Assembly (NCBI RefSeq): GCF_004123835.1
Contig: NZ_MZMU01000025.1
Coordinates: 1 to 64,000, forward strand
Origin: Rhizobium leguminosarum
Lineage (GTDB): Bacteria; Pseudomonadota; Alphaproteobacteria; Rhizobiales; Rhizobiaceae
Length of the DNA: 64,000 bases
Reading direction: 5' to 3'
This document shows positions 23,703-32,112 of the stretch, in pieces. Both the position numbers and the translations under genes were made by a program. Below the pieces are notes generated by a model, which was not told where the DNA came from, searched no databases, and was given only the letters and a program-made list of their open reading frames with translations. Every line of letters begins with the position of its first letter. The first letter of the stretch is position 1.

Positions 23703-25568
23703 GTGATGCCGATGACCCATGATCCCGCCAGCGCCAACCCGCTCGCCGGCAATCCGCTGGAAACCCGCGCCGATATGAGCCGCGCCCTGCTTGCGCTCTT
23801 CGATCCGCTGCTTGCCTGTTTCTCGAAGGGCAATGCCCGCGTCAGGCTCAATGGCGGCGGCGCCCATTTCGACCGAGCGGCGGCCGATCTCGAAGGCTTT
23901 GCCCGCCCCCTCTGGGGATTGGCGCCGTTTGGCGCCGGCAACGGCGACTTCGCCCACTGGCATCGTTTTGCCGAAGGCCTCGCAAACGGCACAGACCCCG
24001 CCCATCCCGAATATTGGGGAACGGTCAATGGCCGCGATCAGCGGATGGTCGAGCTTGCCGCTCTCGGTTTTGCCCTGGCGCTGGTGCCGGAAAAGATCTG
24101 GGAGCCGCTCGATCAGCGCGCCCGCAGCAATGTCGTCGCCTATCTCAAACATGTCAGGCAGTTCGACTATGCCGACAACAATTGGAAATTCTTCCGGATT
24201 TTCGTCGATATCGCGCTCGATCGCCTCGGCGCCGATTTTGACCGCAGCCTGACGCGGCAATATCTGCAGGAGCTCGAAGGCTTCTATATCGGTGACGGCT
24301 GGTATCGCGATGGAAACGTGCGCCGTATCGACCACTACATTCCCTTCGCCATGCATTTCTATGGCCTGATCTATTCGAAGCTCGTCGACGACGATTATGC
24401 GAAACGCTACCGCGAGCGCGCGGTCCTCTTCGCCCGGGATTTCCGCCACTGGTTTGCCGCTGACGGTGCCACCATCCCCTTCGGCCGCAGTCTGACCTAT
24501 CGTTTCGCCTGCGCCGGCTTCTGGTCGGCGCTCGCCTTTGCCGATGTCGAGGCTCTGCCCTGGGGCGAGGTCAAGCATCTCTGCCTGCAGCATCTGCGCT
24601 GGTGGAAGGATAAGCCGATTGCCGATCGAGACGGCGTGCTGTCGATCGGTTTCGGCTATCCGAACCTGCTGATGTCGGAGAGTTACAATTCCGCCGGCTC
24701 GCCCTACTGGGCCTTCAAGGCCTTCCTGCCGCTGGCGATCGCTGAGGATCACCCATTCTGGACGGCGAAGGAAAAGGAGCCGGAGCAGGCGCCTGATGTC
24801 GTCCCCCAACGTCATCCCGGCATGGTGATCATGCGGGCGGGCGGCGATGTTGTGGCGCTTTCTTCTGGCCAGGAAAACCTGCAAATGCGGTGCGGCACGG
24901 AAAAATACGCGAAGTTCGCTTATTCCGCCCGCTACGGCTTCAGTGTCGAGGCCGATGAGCGCGCCTTTGCGCTTGCCGCCTTCGATTCAGCGCTTGCCTT
25001 CAGCGATGACGGCCTGCACTACCGCGTGCGCGAAACGAACGAGGAGGCCAAGATCGCAGGCGAGGTGCTGTTTGCGAAATGGTCGCCTTTTGCCGATGTC
25101 GACGTCGAAACCTGGCTCGTGCCCGCCGCACCCTGGCATATCCGCCTCCACCGGATCAGGACAAGCCGGCCGCTGCGGATTGCCGAAGGCGGATTTGCCA
25201 TCGGCCGCCAGGACTTCGAGCTGGATACGCTGTCCGCTTCGGCTGGGATTGCCTATGCGATCGGTGAAACCGATTTCACCGGCATTCTCGATCTCGGCTC
25301 TTCGGTCAAACGTTCGGGCCTCGTCCAGAAGGCAATGCCCAACACCAATGTGATCGTCGCGAAAACCCTGGTGCCGCAGCTGCGCGGGCAGATTCCGGCC
25401 GGTGAAACCATCCTGGTGACGGCAGTGCTGGCACTTGACGATCCCGCCGCCCTCTCGTCTGCGTGGACGAGACTGCCGAAAGCGCCTGAGATTGCGGCGC
25501 TGGAGGCCCTGGTGAGGGAAAAGGGCGTGACAGTCAGCGCCATCGAAGCGCCCGGACAAATGCCATGA
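23703..25568 (+). CDS. DUF2264-family protein
   Basis: A 621-residue protein with the DUF2264 signature. The N-terminal half has LWGLAPFGAGNGDFAHW, DNNWKFFRIFVDIAL, GDGWYRDGNVRRIDHYIPFAMHFYG and PFGRSLTYRFACAGFWSALA. The C-terminal beta-rich half is like that of polysaccharide lyases and alpha/alpha-barrel hydrolases. No signal peptide is seen, so it acts in the cytoplasm, presumably on an imported oligosaccharide. The start may be GTG 23703, ATG 23706 or ATG 23712; none has a strong ribosome site because a palindrome lies just upstream. It overlaps the next gene by four bases (ATGA). The activity is not established. Confidence 0.85.
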   Translation: MMPMTHDPASANPLAGNPLETRADMSRALLALFDPLLACFSKGNARVRLNGGGAHFDRAAADLEGFARPLWGLAPFGAGNGDFAHWHRFAEGLANGTDPAHPEYWGTVNGRDQRMVELAALGFALALVPEKIWEPLDQRARSNVVAYLKHVRQFDYADNNWKFFRIFVDIALDRLGADFDRSLTRQYLQELEGFYIGDGWYRDGNVRRIDHYIPFAMHFYGLIYSKLVDDDYAKRYRERAVLFARDFRHWFAADGATIPFGRSLTYRFACAGFWSALAFADVEALPWGEVKHLCLQHLRWWKDKPIADRDGVLSIGFGYPNLLMSESYNSAGSPYWAFKAFLPLAIAEDHPFWTAKEKEPEQAPDVVPQRHPGMVIMRAGGDVVALSSGQENLQMRCGTEKYAKFAYSARYGFSVEADERAFALAAFDSALAFSDDGLHYRVRETNEEAKIAGEVLFAKWSPFADVDVETWLVPAAPWHIRLHRIRTSRPLRIAEGGFAIGRQDFELDTLSASAGIAYAIGETDFTGILDLGSSVKRSGLVQKAMPNTNVIVAKTLVPQLRGQIPAGETILVTAVLALDDPAALSSAWTRLPKAPEIAALEALVREKGVTVSAIEAPGQMP

Positions 25569-26575
25569 GCCAGCCGGCCATTATCCTTGCCATGCAACCG
25601 TCGCGCACGCAGCATGTCCTGTCGGATGAGGTTCTGCGGCGGCTGGGTGGCATCGGTCGCCTGCTGGATTCCAAGCCGCTGCAGCACTTCGACGACGAGC
25701 GTGCGAGACGTCTGCTGGCTGAGGCGGAAATCCTGATCACCGGCTGGGGCGGACCTTATGTCGGGCCTGAAATTCCCGCCGCGGCGCCGCATCTGAAGTT
25801 CATCGTCCATGCGGCGGGCACGGTAAAGGGCGTCATCGACGACGCCATCTTCGAAGCCGGTATCCCGGTCAGCCATGCGGCCGAGGCCAACGCCGTGCCG
25901 GTGGCCGAATTCACGCTGGCGGCAATCATTTTCGCCGGCAAGCGCGTCTTCCGTTTCCGCGATCTCTATGTTGCCGACCGAAACCGCAACCGGACACATT
26001 TGATGCAGCGTGAAGCGATCGGAAACTACCGCCGCACCGTTGGCATCGTCGGCGCTTCGCGCATCGGGCGGCGCGTGATCGGGCTCTTGAAACCCTTCGA
26101 CTATAGGCTGTTGCTCTCCGATCCGACGCTTGATGCCGCCGAGGCAGCCGGCCTCGGAACGGAAAAGGTCGATCTCGATGAATTGATGCGGCAAGCCGAT
26201 ATCGTTTCCCTGCATGCGCCGTCGCTGCCGTCGACGCAGCATATGATCGATGCGCGCAGGCTGTCGCTGATGAAGGACGGCGCGACGCTCATCAACACGG
26301 CGCGCGGCATTCTCATCGATGAGGCCGCCTTGCTTTCGGTGCTCAAGACCGGCCGTATCGACGCGGTCCTCGATGTCACCGATCCGGAGATCCCGGAGGC
26401 GGGTTCTGCTTTCTATGATCTGCCGAACGTCTTTCTAACACCGCATATCGCCGGCGCCATCGGGCTGGAACGGGCGCGCCTCGGCGAGATGGCGGTGGAC
26501 GAGATAGAGCGCTTCATGACCGGCCAGCCGCTGCTCTACCAGATCCACCAGGCAAATCTCGAAAACATCGCCTGA
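25565..26575 (+). CDS. D-2-hydroxyacid dehydrogenase family protein
   Basis: A 336-residue NAD(P)-dependent dehydrogenase. The Rossmann motif reads VGIVGASRIGRRVIG. The catalytic region contains the arginine of NTARGILIDEAAL, an acidic residue in LDVTDPE, and the catalytic histidine of LTPHIAGA. Family members reduce 2-keto acids or oxidise D-2-hydroxyacids. It is translationally coupled to the DUF2264 gene, so it probably handles a sugar-acid product of the same pathway. It lies under the presumed LacI control. Confidence 0.88.
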   Translation: MSQPAIILAMQPSRTQHVLSDEVLRRLGGIGRLLDSKPLQHFDDERARRLLAEAEILITGWGGPYVGPEIPAAAPHLKFIVHAAGTVKGVIDDAIFEAGIPVSHAAEANAVPVAEFTLAAIIFAGKRVFRFRDLYVADRNRNRTHLMQREAIGNYRRTVGIVGASRIGRRVIGLLKPFDYRLLLSDPTLDAAEAAGLGTEKVDLDELMRQADIVSLHAPSLPSTQHMIDARRLSLMKDGATLINTARGILIDEAALLSVLKTGRIDAVLDVTDPEIPEAGSAFYDLPNVFLTPHIAGAIGLERARLGEMAVDEIERFMTGQPLLYQIHQANLENIA

Positions 26576-26610
26576 TGCATGCCTCGCCGAGCGGGCTCAT
26601 GCGGCAGGCA

Positions 26611-27888
26611 TCAGCGCGACGTCCTCAGCGAATTTGGCGAACCGTCATTGGCAAGTTCGGGCATTAGGTCGGCAATATTGACCACCTTGCCGGTGCGCGA
26701 GCTCGTCAGCGCGGCAATGCCGCAGAGCACCGACATGGCGCCCGCCCGCGTGCCGGCGCGCTGGGCAAGCTTGTCTTCCATTTCGGGCTTGAAGATCATG
26801 TTGCGCATCCGGTCGTCGCCGCCGTAGTGGCCGCCGGTGAAATGCGGAACGACGATGCGCTCCACAGCCTCCCTGCCGTTCGGGAAATTGCGGATGAGGA
26901 GGATCGTGTCCTCCTTGGGCTCTTCCCAGGGCTGAGCCTCATATTGACGAAGCTCGATCCGCCCTTTGGTGCCGTTGAAGGCAAGGTGATGGCCTTCGAT
27001 CGGCTGGAAGGTGTTCAGCGAATAGGAGACATGAACATTGTTGCGATAACGGAGCGACACCACCATCGTATCGGGAATGTCGATGTCCTCGCGGAAGACG
27101 CAGCCGTCTCGGAAGTAGCCGTCGATCTTCGAGGGATCCTCGTAGAGTGAATCGAGGAAGGGATCAGCCTCGAGATCGAGATAGTAGTCGCATTCATGCG
27201 CATGCGGACAGAGCTTGCAGCGCGGGCCGCGGAACGGGCCCTTGCGGCCGTAATTCTGCAGGTCGGCGAAGGAGGTAACGGCTTCGGGATCGCTGTCGAG
27301 ATACCAGTTGAGCAGATCGAAATGATGCGTCGCCTTGTGGACGAACAGGCTGCCGGAATTTTCCATGTAGGCATGCCAGCGGCGGAAATAGTCGGCGCCG
27401 TGCTTGGTGTTCAGATACCAGTGAAAATCAACTGAGGTGACCCGGCCGATCTCGCCGGCATTCAGCAATTCCTTGATCTTCGCAGCCGTCGGCGCATAGC
27501 GATAGTTGAAGGACACGTCTACCCGGCGACCAGTGCGCTTTTCGGCATCCAGAATCCGGCGAATCTTTTCGACCGAGGTGGTCATCGGCTTTTCGGTAAT
27601 GACGTCGATGCCGGACTCCAGCGCCCTCACGACAATATCGTCATGCGTATGGTCGGGCGTACAGACGATGACGAGATCCGGCTTCTGCTCAGCAAGCATC
27701 GAATCGATATTGTCATAGAGCGGCGCATTGCTGCCGATCATGTTGCGGGCGCGCTCGCCGCGCAGCGAATTCTTCTCGACGATCGCGGTCAGGTCGACAT
27801 GTTCGCGCCAGCCGGCAAGCAGATCCTTGCCCCACATGGTGGTGCCGCGGTTTCCCGTGCCGATCAGGGCAAAACGGCGTTTCTCCAT
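26611..27888 (-). CDS. Gfo/Idh/MocA-family oxidoreductase (1)
   Basis: A 425-residue dehydrogenase. The N-terminal Rossmann domain begins FALIGTGNRGTTMWG, and the conserved EKP motif reads VITEKPMTTS. The C-terminal alpha/beta domain holds HKATHHFDLLNWYL. It contains a cysteine-rich loop (CKLCPHAHEC, about 210-219), a possible metal site not general to the family. The start at 27888 follows AGGAGG by eight bases, and the ATG at 27906 would lie upstream of that site. Substrates are typically sugars or cyclitols. It is encoded after the TIM-barrel and DUF993 genes on the minus strand. Confidence 0.88.
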   Translation of the reverse strand: MEKRRFALIGTGNRGTTMWGKDLLAGWREHVDLTAIVEKNSLRGERARNMIGSNAPLYDNIDSMLAEQKPDLVIVCTPDHTHDDIVVRALESGIDVITEKPMTTSVEKIRRILDAEKRTGRRVDVSFNYRYAPTAAKIKELLNAGEIGRVTSVDFHWYLNTKHGADYFRRWHAYMENSGSLFVHKATHHFDLLNWYLDSDPEAVTSFADLQNYGRKGPFRGPRCKLCPHAHECDYYLDLEADPFLDSLYEDPSKIDGYFRDGCVFREDIDIPDTMVVSLRYRNNVHVSYSLNTFQPIEGHHLAFNGTKGRIELRQYEAQPWEEPKEDTILLIRNFPNGREAVERIVVPHFTGGHYGGDDRMRNMIFKPEMEDKLAQRAGTRAGAMSVLCGIAALTSSRTGKVVNIADLMPELANDGSPNSLRTSR

Positions 27889-27930
27889 CGAATGATCCTC
27901 CTGCATGCGTGATGAAACAAATACTGAAAA

Positions 27931-28761
27931 TCAGGCCTGGCAGCAGCTCCTGAAGCGCTCGACGCAGGTGGCGATCACTTCTTCGGCCGGGCGTTTCCAC
28001 CAGTTTTCGGCCGAAAAGATCTCCACCTCCTGAGCGCCGAAGAAACCGGCAGCCTCGATCATCCGTCTTATGCCTTTGAGGTCGATCACACCATCGCCCA
28101 TCATGCCGCGGTCGAGCAGCATGTCCTTTGTCGGCACCAGCCAGTCGCAGATGTGATGGGCAAAGATGCGTTTCATGCGGCCGGCGCGGGCGATCTGGTT
28201 GGCAAGATCGGGATCCCACCAGACATGGTAGACATCGACCGCAACGCCGACATCCTCCCCGAGCTGCTCGCACATATCGAGCGCCTGACTGAGCGTGTTC
28301 ACGCAGGCACGGTCGGCGGCATACATTGGATGCAGCGGTTCGATGGCGAGCTTCACGCCGGCAGCCTGCGCATGCGGCAAAACGGCGGCAATGCCGTCGA
28401 ACACCATTCGGCGCGCGGCGACAATGTCCTTCGAGCTGCCCGGCAGACCGCCGACGACGAGCACGAGGCAATCGGCGGAAAACGCTGCTGCCTCATCGAT
28501 GGCCCGTCTGTTGTCATCGAGGTTTTTCTGCCAGTCGGCGTCGTTCGCCGCCGGGAAGAAGCCGCCGCGGCAAAGGCCGGTCAGCTTGATGCCGTTCGAT
28601 TTGACGATACGCACCGCCTCGTCGAGACCGACCTTGGCGACCTGGTCGCGCCAGGGGGCGATCGCGGTGATGCCGTGTTTCAGGCAGATATCGACGGCCT
28701 GCGCAAAACCGCATTGCTCGCGGATCGTCGCCAGGTTGATCGAAAGTCCTTCGACCTGCAT
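27931..28761 (-). CDS. Sugar phosphate isomerase/epimerase family (AP-endonuclease-2 TIM barrel)
   Basis: A 276-residue TIM barrel of the xylose-isomerase-like/AP_endonuc_2 family. Likely metal ligands lie in LAIEPLHPMY, VAVDVYHVWWDP, FAHHICDW and VEIFSAENWW. In known pathways, family members act beside Gfo/Idh/MocA dehydrogenases as isomerases, epimerases, or lyases of 3-keto-glycosides. It is encoded between the DUF993 gene and the first Gfo gene on the minus strand, so it should act on an oxidised sugar intermediate. Confidence 0.88.
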   Translation of the reverse strand: MQVEGLSINLATIREQCGFAQAVDICLKHGITAIAPWRDQVAKVGLDEAVRIVKSNGIKLTGLCRGGFFPAANDADWQKNLDDNRRAIDEAAAFSADCLVLVVGGLPGSSKDIVAARRMVFDGIAAVLPHAQAAGVKLAIEPLHPMYAADRACVNTLSQALDMCEQLGEDVGVAVDVYHVWWDPDLANQIARAGRMKRIFAHHICDWLVPTKDMLLDRGMMGDGVIDLKGIRRMIEAAGFFGAQEVEIFSAENWWKRPAEEVIATCVERFRSCCQA

Positions 28762-28787
28762 GTCATTCTCCTCCCGTTCCGCGTGCT

Positions 28788-29951
28788 TCAGTTGACGCCG
28801 TGGACGGCAAGCACCTGTTTCATGCGCGTCGTTGCGAGTTCCGGATCGGCGAGAACCCGGGCCTTGTCGGCCAGGCGGAAGAGTTCGGCCAGATGCGTCA
28901 GCGAGCGGGTGCTCTGCTGGCCGCCGACCATGGTGAAATGGTCCTGCAGGCCGTTGAGATAGGCGAGGAAGACGACGCCGGTTTTATAGAAGCGGGTCGG
29001 CGCCTTGAAGATGTGGCGCGACAGCGGCACGGTCGGCTCCAGCAGATCGAAGAATTCATGGTTGCTCTTGCGGCCGAGCGCTTCGAGGGCTGCCGAGGCA
29101 GCCGGCGCGATCGCATCGAAAATGCCGAGCAGTGCGTCGGAATGGCCCTCTTCGTCGCCGGCGATCAGTTCGGCATAGTTGAAATCGTCGCCGGTATACA
29201 TGCGCACGCCTTTCGGCAGCCGGCGGCGCATCGTCACTTCCTTCTCCTTGGAGAGCAGCGAGATCTTGATGCCGTCGACCTTGTCGGCATGGGCCTCGAT
29301 CACCTCGAGGCAGGTGGACATGGCTTGGATATGATCACTGTTGCCCCAATAACCCTGAAGCGCCGGATCGAACATTTCACCGAGCCAATGGATGATGACG
29401 GGTTCCTTGACCTGGCGGAGGATCCGGTCATAGACGCGGATATAGTCATCCGGCCCTTTGGCGGCGGCGGCAAGCGCCCGGCTTGCCATCAGGATGATGC
29501 GGCCGCCGGCCGCCTCCACGGTTTCGATCTGCTCCTCATAGGCTCTGAGGATCGTGTCGACGGTGACGTCGGGTCCAGGCGTCAGATGGTCGGTGCCGGC
29601 GCCGCAGGCGATCAGCGCGCCCTTGCGGCTGGCCGCCTCACTGAGCGCCCGGCGGATGAGGTCGCGCGCTTCCGGCCAGCCGAGGCCCATGCCGCGCTGC
29701 GCCGTATCCATCGCTTCGGCGACGCCGAGGCCGAGATCCCAGAGCCGGTGGCGGAAGGCGAGTGTGCGCTCCCAATCGATCGCCGGCGTCAACCACGGAT
29801 CGTTGTCGGCGAGCGGATCGGCGACGACATGGGCGGCGGCAAAGGCGATGCGCGGAAAGGCCTTGGCGTCGCGCTTGGCGAGCGCGATCGGCGTGCCGGT
29901 CAGCGTGTAGGGGACGATCTTGCCGTCGAGAGGGAGATTGATCGTCGTCAC
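28788..29951 (-). CDS. DUF993-family protein, dihydrodipicolinate-synthase-like
   Basis: A 387-residue protein of the DUF993 type, related to the DapA/KDG-aldolase TIM-barrel superfamily. Recognisable parts are GALIACGAGTDHL, VKEPVIIHWLGEMFDPALQGYWG and KVDGIKISLLSKEKE, where the lysine may form a Schiff base. MRRRLPKGVRMYTGDDFNYAELI follows. An aldolase or dehydratase step on a sugar acid is likely by family. It starts three bases after the Gfo (2) stop, so it is part of that operon. Confidence 0.85.
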   Translation of the reverse strand: MTTINLPLDGKIVPYTLTGTPIALAKRDAKAFPRIAFAAAHVVADPLADNDPWLTPAIDWERTLAFRHRLWDLGLGVAEAMDTAQRGMGLGWPEARDLIRRALSEAASRKGALIACGAGTDHLTPGPDVTVDTILRAYEEQIETVEAAGGRIILMASRALAAAAKGPDDYIRVYDRILRQVKEPVIIHWLGEMFDPALQGYWGNSDHIQAMSTCLEVIEAHADKVDGIKISLLSKEKEVTMRRRLPKGVRMYTGDDFNYAELIAGDEEGHSDALLGIFDAIAPAASAALEALGRKSNHEFFDLLEPTVPLSRHIFKAPTRFYKTGVVFLAYLNGLQDHFTMVGGQQSTRSLTHLAELFRLADKARVLADPELATTRMKQVLAVHGVN

Positions 29952-29954
29952 GGC

Positions 29955-31103
29955 TCAGAACTCCAGTGCGGGGACGTCGAGCCAGCGACGCTCGGCCCAG
30001 GATTTCAGGCCGAGTTCGGCAAGCTGCACACCCTTGGCGCCGGCTTCCAGCCCATAGGGCCACGGTGCGTCTTCGACGACATGGCGGATGAACATTTCCC
30101 ACTGCGCCTTGAAGCCGTTGTCGAAGGCCTGCGTATCGGGAACCTCATCCCAGGTCTTGTAGAAGTCGATCGTCTGCGGCTGGTCCGGGTTCCAGACCGG
30201 CTTCGGCGTGTTGACACGGTGCTGGCTCCAGCATTTCGTCAGACCGGCGACGGCCGAACCATGCGTGCCGTCGACCTGGAAGGTGACGAGGTCGTCGCGG
30301 CGGACGCGGACGGCCCAGGAGGAATTGATCTGCGCGATCGCGCCGCCTTCGAGCTCGAAGGTCGCATAGGCCGCATCGTCGGTGTCGCAGTCATAGGACT
30401 TGCCCTGCTCGTCGATGCGGCGCGGAATATGCGTAGCACCGAGGCAGGATACGGCTTTGACTTCGCCGAACAGATTGTCGAGTACGTAGCGCCAGTGGCA
30501 GAGCATGTCGAGGATAATGCCGCCGCCGTCGCCCTTGCGGTAGTTCCAGGAGGGGCGCTGGGCGGGCACGCCCCAATCGCCCTCGAAAACCCAGTAGCCG
30601 AATTCGCCGCGCACCGAGAGGATCTTGCCGAAGAAGCCGGAATCCCTGAGCAGCGCCAGCTTGCGCAGGCCGGGCAGGAAGAGCTTGTCCTGCACGACGC
30701 CATGTTTGAGGCCGGAGCCGCGCGCCTTGCGGGCAAGGTCGAGTGCCACCTGCAGATCGTCGGAGACCGGCTTTTCGCAATAGACATGCTTGCCGGCATC
30801 GAGCGCCTTGGACAGAAGTTCGGCGCGCATCAGCGTCGTGCCGGCGTCGAAGAAGATTGTGTCGTCGGGATTGGCGAGAGCGGCATCGAGATCGGTCGAC
30901 CAGCGCTTGATGTTATGCTTCTTCGCCAGCTCTTCCATCTTGGCGCCGTTGCGGCCGACGATGATCGGGTCGATCTCGAGTTTCTCACCCGATTTCAGCG
31001 TGATGCCGCCCTGGTCGCGGAAGGCGAGAATCGAGCGCACCAGGTGCTGATTGTAACCCATGCGGCCGGTGACGCCGTGCAAGATGATCCCCAAGCGTGC
31101 CAT
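29955..31103 (-). CDS. Gfo/Idh/MocA-family oxidoreductase (2)
   Basis: A 382-residue dehydrogenase with N-terminal LGIILHGVTGRMG and the conserved EKP (HVYCEKPVSDDL). The motif GDGGGIILDMLCHWRYVLDNLFG is in the position of the substrate-binding region. It is the first gene of a minus-strand operon with DUF993, the TIM-barrel gene and Gfo (1). The start at 31103 follows GGGAGG. A palindromic operator lies 63 bases upstream (31166-31181), so the TetR-type regulator next door probably represses it. Confidence 0.88.
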   Translation of the reverse strand: MARLGIILHGVTGRMGYNQHLVRSILAFRDQGGITLKSGEKLEIDPIIVGRNGAKMEELAKKHNIKRWSTDLDAALANPDDTIFFDAGTTLMRAELLSKALDAGKHVYCEKPVSDDLQVALDLARKARGSGLKHGVVQDKLFLPGLRKLALLRDSGFFGKILSVRGEFGYWVFEGDWGVPAQRPSWNYRKGDGGGIILDMLCHWRYVLDNLFGEVKAVSCLGATHIPRRIDEQGKSYDCDTDDAAYATFELEGGAIAQINSSWAVRVRRDDLVTFQVDGTHGSAVAGLTKCWSQHRVNTPKPVWNPDQPQTIDFYKTWDEVPDTQAFDNGFKAQWEMFIRHVVEDAPWPYGLEAGAKGVQLAELGLKSWAERRWLDVPALEF

Positions 31104-31165
31104 TTTTTCCTCCCAGCAAATTTTTGCGGCGGGAGCGGGCATCCTCGTCCGGTCCTCCCGAGCCG

Positions 31166-31181
31166 GTAACTAAACAGTTAC
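31166..31181. promoter_or_regulatory. Candidate TetR operator upstream of the Gfo/DUF993 operon
   Basis: GTAACTAAACAGTTAC has perfect 6-bp arms around a 4-bp centre. It lies 63 bases before the Gfo (2) start, just past the 3' end of tetR. It matches the site at 32034 and partly the one at 44094. Confidence 0.65.
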
Positions 31182-31234
31182 TTGATGGCAGAAGAGCAAC
31201 GCGGCTGTCAATAGTCAAATCCGATTTTTGAGAT

Positions 31235-31912
31235 TCAGCGCTTGATCGAGGTCAGCGTGACGTGGACGATATGCCTTTCCCAGGCATTGAGATGGGTCGG
31301 CTCCAGCAGGTCGCGGCCGAAGATCGTCGAAAGCGTGTATTGGTTGGACAGGTAGAAATAGCCGAGCGAGGCGATCGTCAGGTAGACATGCAGGGGATCG
31401 GCGGTCTGGATGAAGACGCCCTGCTTCTTTCCCTGCTCAAGCACATCCGAAAGCTCGCCGATCAGATGCGAATGCAGTTCCTTCAGCCGGACGGACTGGC
31501 GCAGCCAGCGGGCGCGATGCAGATTTTCCGTGCCGAGCAGGCTCAGGAATTCCGGGTGCTGGAGAAAATAACGCCAGGTGAAGAGCGCCAGTTCGCCGAT
31601 GCCTTCCTCCGGGCTGCGATCGCCGATATGCAGCGCGCGCTCGGCGGTGCGGATGCTGACATAGGCCTCTTCGAGCACTCTGAGGTAGAGCTGCTCCTTG
31701 TCGCCGAAATAATGATAGAGCATGCGCTTGTTGGTGCCGGCGCGCTCGGCGATGGCGTCGACACGAGCCCCGCCCATGCCGTTTTCGGCAAATTCCCGGG
31801 TTGCCGCGTCAAGGATCGCAGCGCGTGTCCGCTCCGGATCGCGTTGGGCCGTCCGTTCCGCAGGTGGGCGCCGAGACCTTTTCTTTTCCCCGTTCTCGCC
31901 GCTGTCGTTCAT
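31235..31912 (-). CDS. TetR-family transcriptional regulator
   Basis: A 225-residue repressor. The N-terminal TetR helix-turn-helix reads RAAILDAATREFAENGMGGARVDAIAERAG, followed by TNKRMLYHYFGDKEQLY. The C-terminal ligand domain resembles that of the TetR_C RutR-like group. A basic tail precedes the DNA-binding domain. The start at 31912 follows GGAGGTGGAG, and the longer frame from 32041 would run into the operator. It is divergent from the sugar transporter operon and followed by the Gfo operon. GTAACYAA palindromes are found at both promoters. Confidence 0.92.
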   Translation of the reverse strand: MNDSGENGEKKRSRRPPAERTAQRDPERTRAAILDAATREFAENGMGGARVDAIAERAGTNKRMLYHYFGDKEQLYLRVLEEAYVSIRTAERALHIGDRSPEEGIGELALFTWRYFLQHPEFLSLLGTENLHRARWLRQSVRLKELHSHLIGELSDVLEQGKKQGVFIQTADPLHVYLTIASLGYFYLSNQYTLSTIFGRDLLEPTHLNAWERHIVHVTLTSIKR

Positions 31913-32033
31913 TTCTCCACCTCCGCCTTCCCATGTTGCGCTCATAAGCCTTCGGTGCGAAATTGTAAAAACCGAATTTGAAAGGCCCGCGAGCGACACC
32001 CGCTTGACACGCTCGCCGCTTTGCTCGTAGCTT

Positions 32034-32049
32034 GTAACCAATTAGTTAT
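32034..32049. promoter_or_regulatory. Candidate TetR operator in the tetR/transporter promoter
   Basis: GTAACCAATTAGTTAT lies in the gap between divergent tetR and the binding-protein gene. It comes just after a TTGACA box (32004-32009) at about the distance expected for the -10 or start region. A further GTAACTAG half site follows at 32060. Confidence 0.65.
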
Positions 32050-32112
32050 TTATGCAAGGGTAACTAGGTTCGGAAGCGTGTGGAGGCGCTTCCCTTTGGA
32101 GGAGGAAAAGAA

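Noticed and set aside
28800-31169. A 789-codon plus-strand frame opposite the Gfo/DUF993 genes.
   Set aside because: It is a mirror frame produced by GC-rich codon bias. The minus-strand genes have clear family motifs, ribosome sites and operon spacing, whereas this frame has none.
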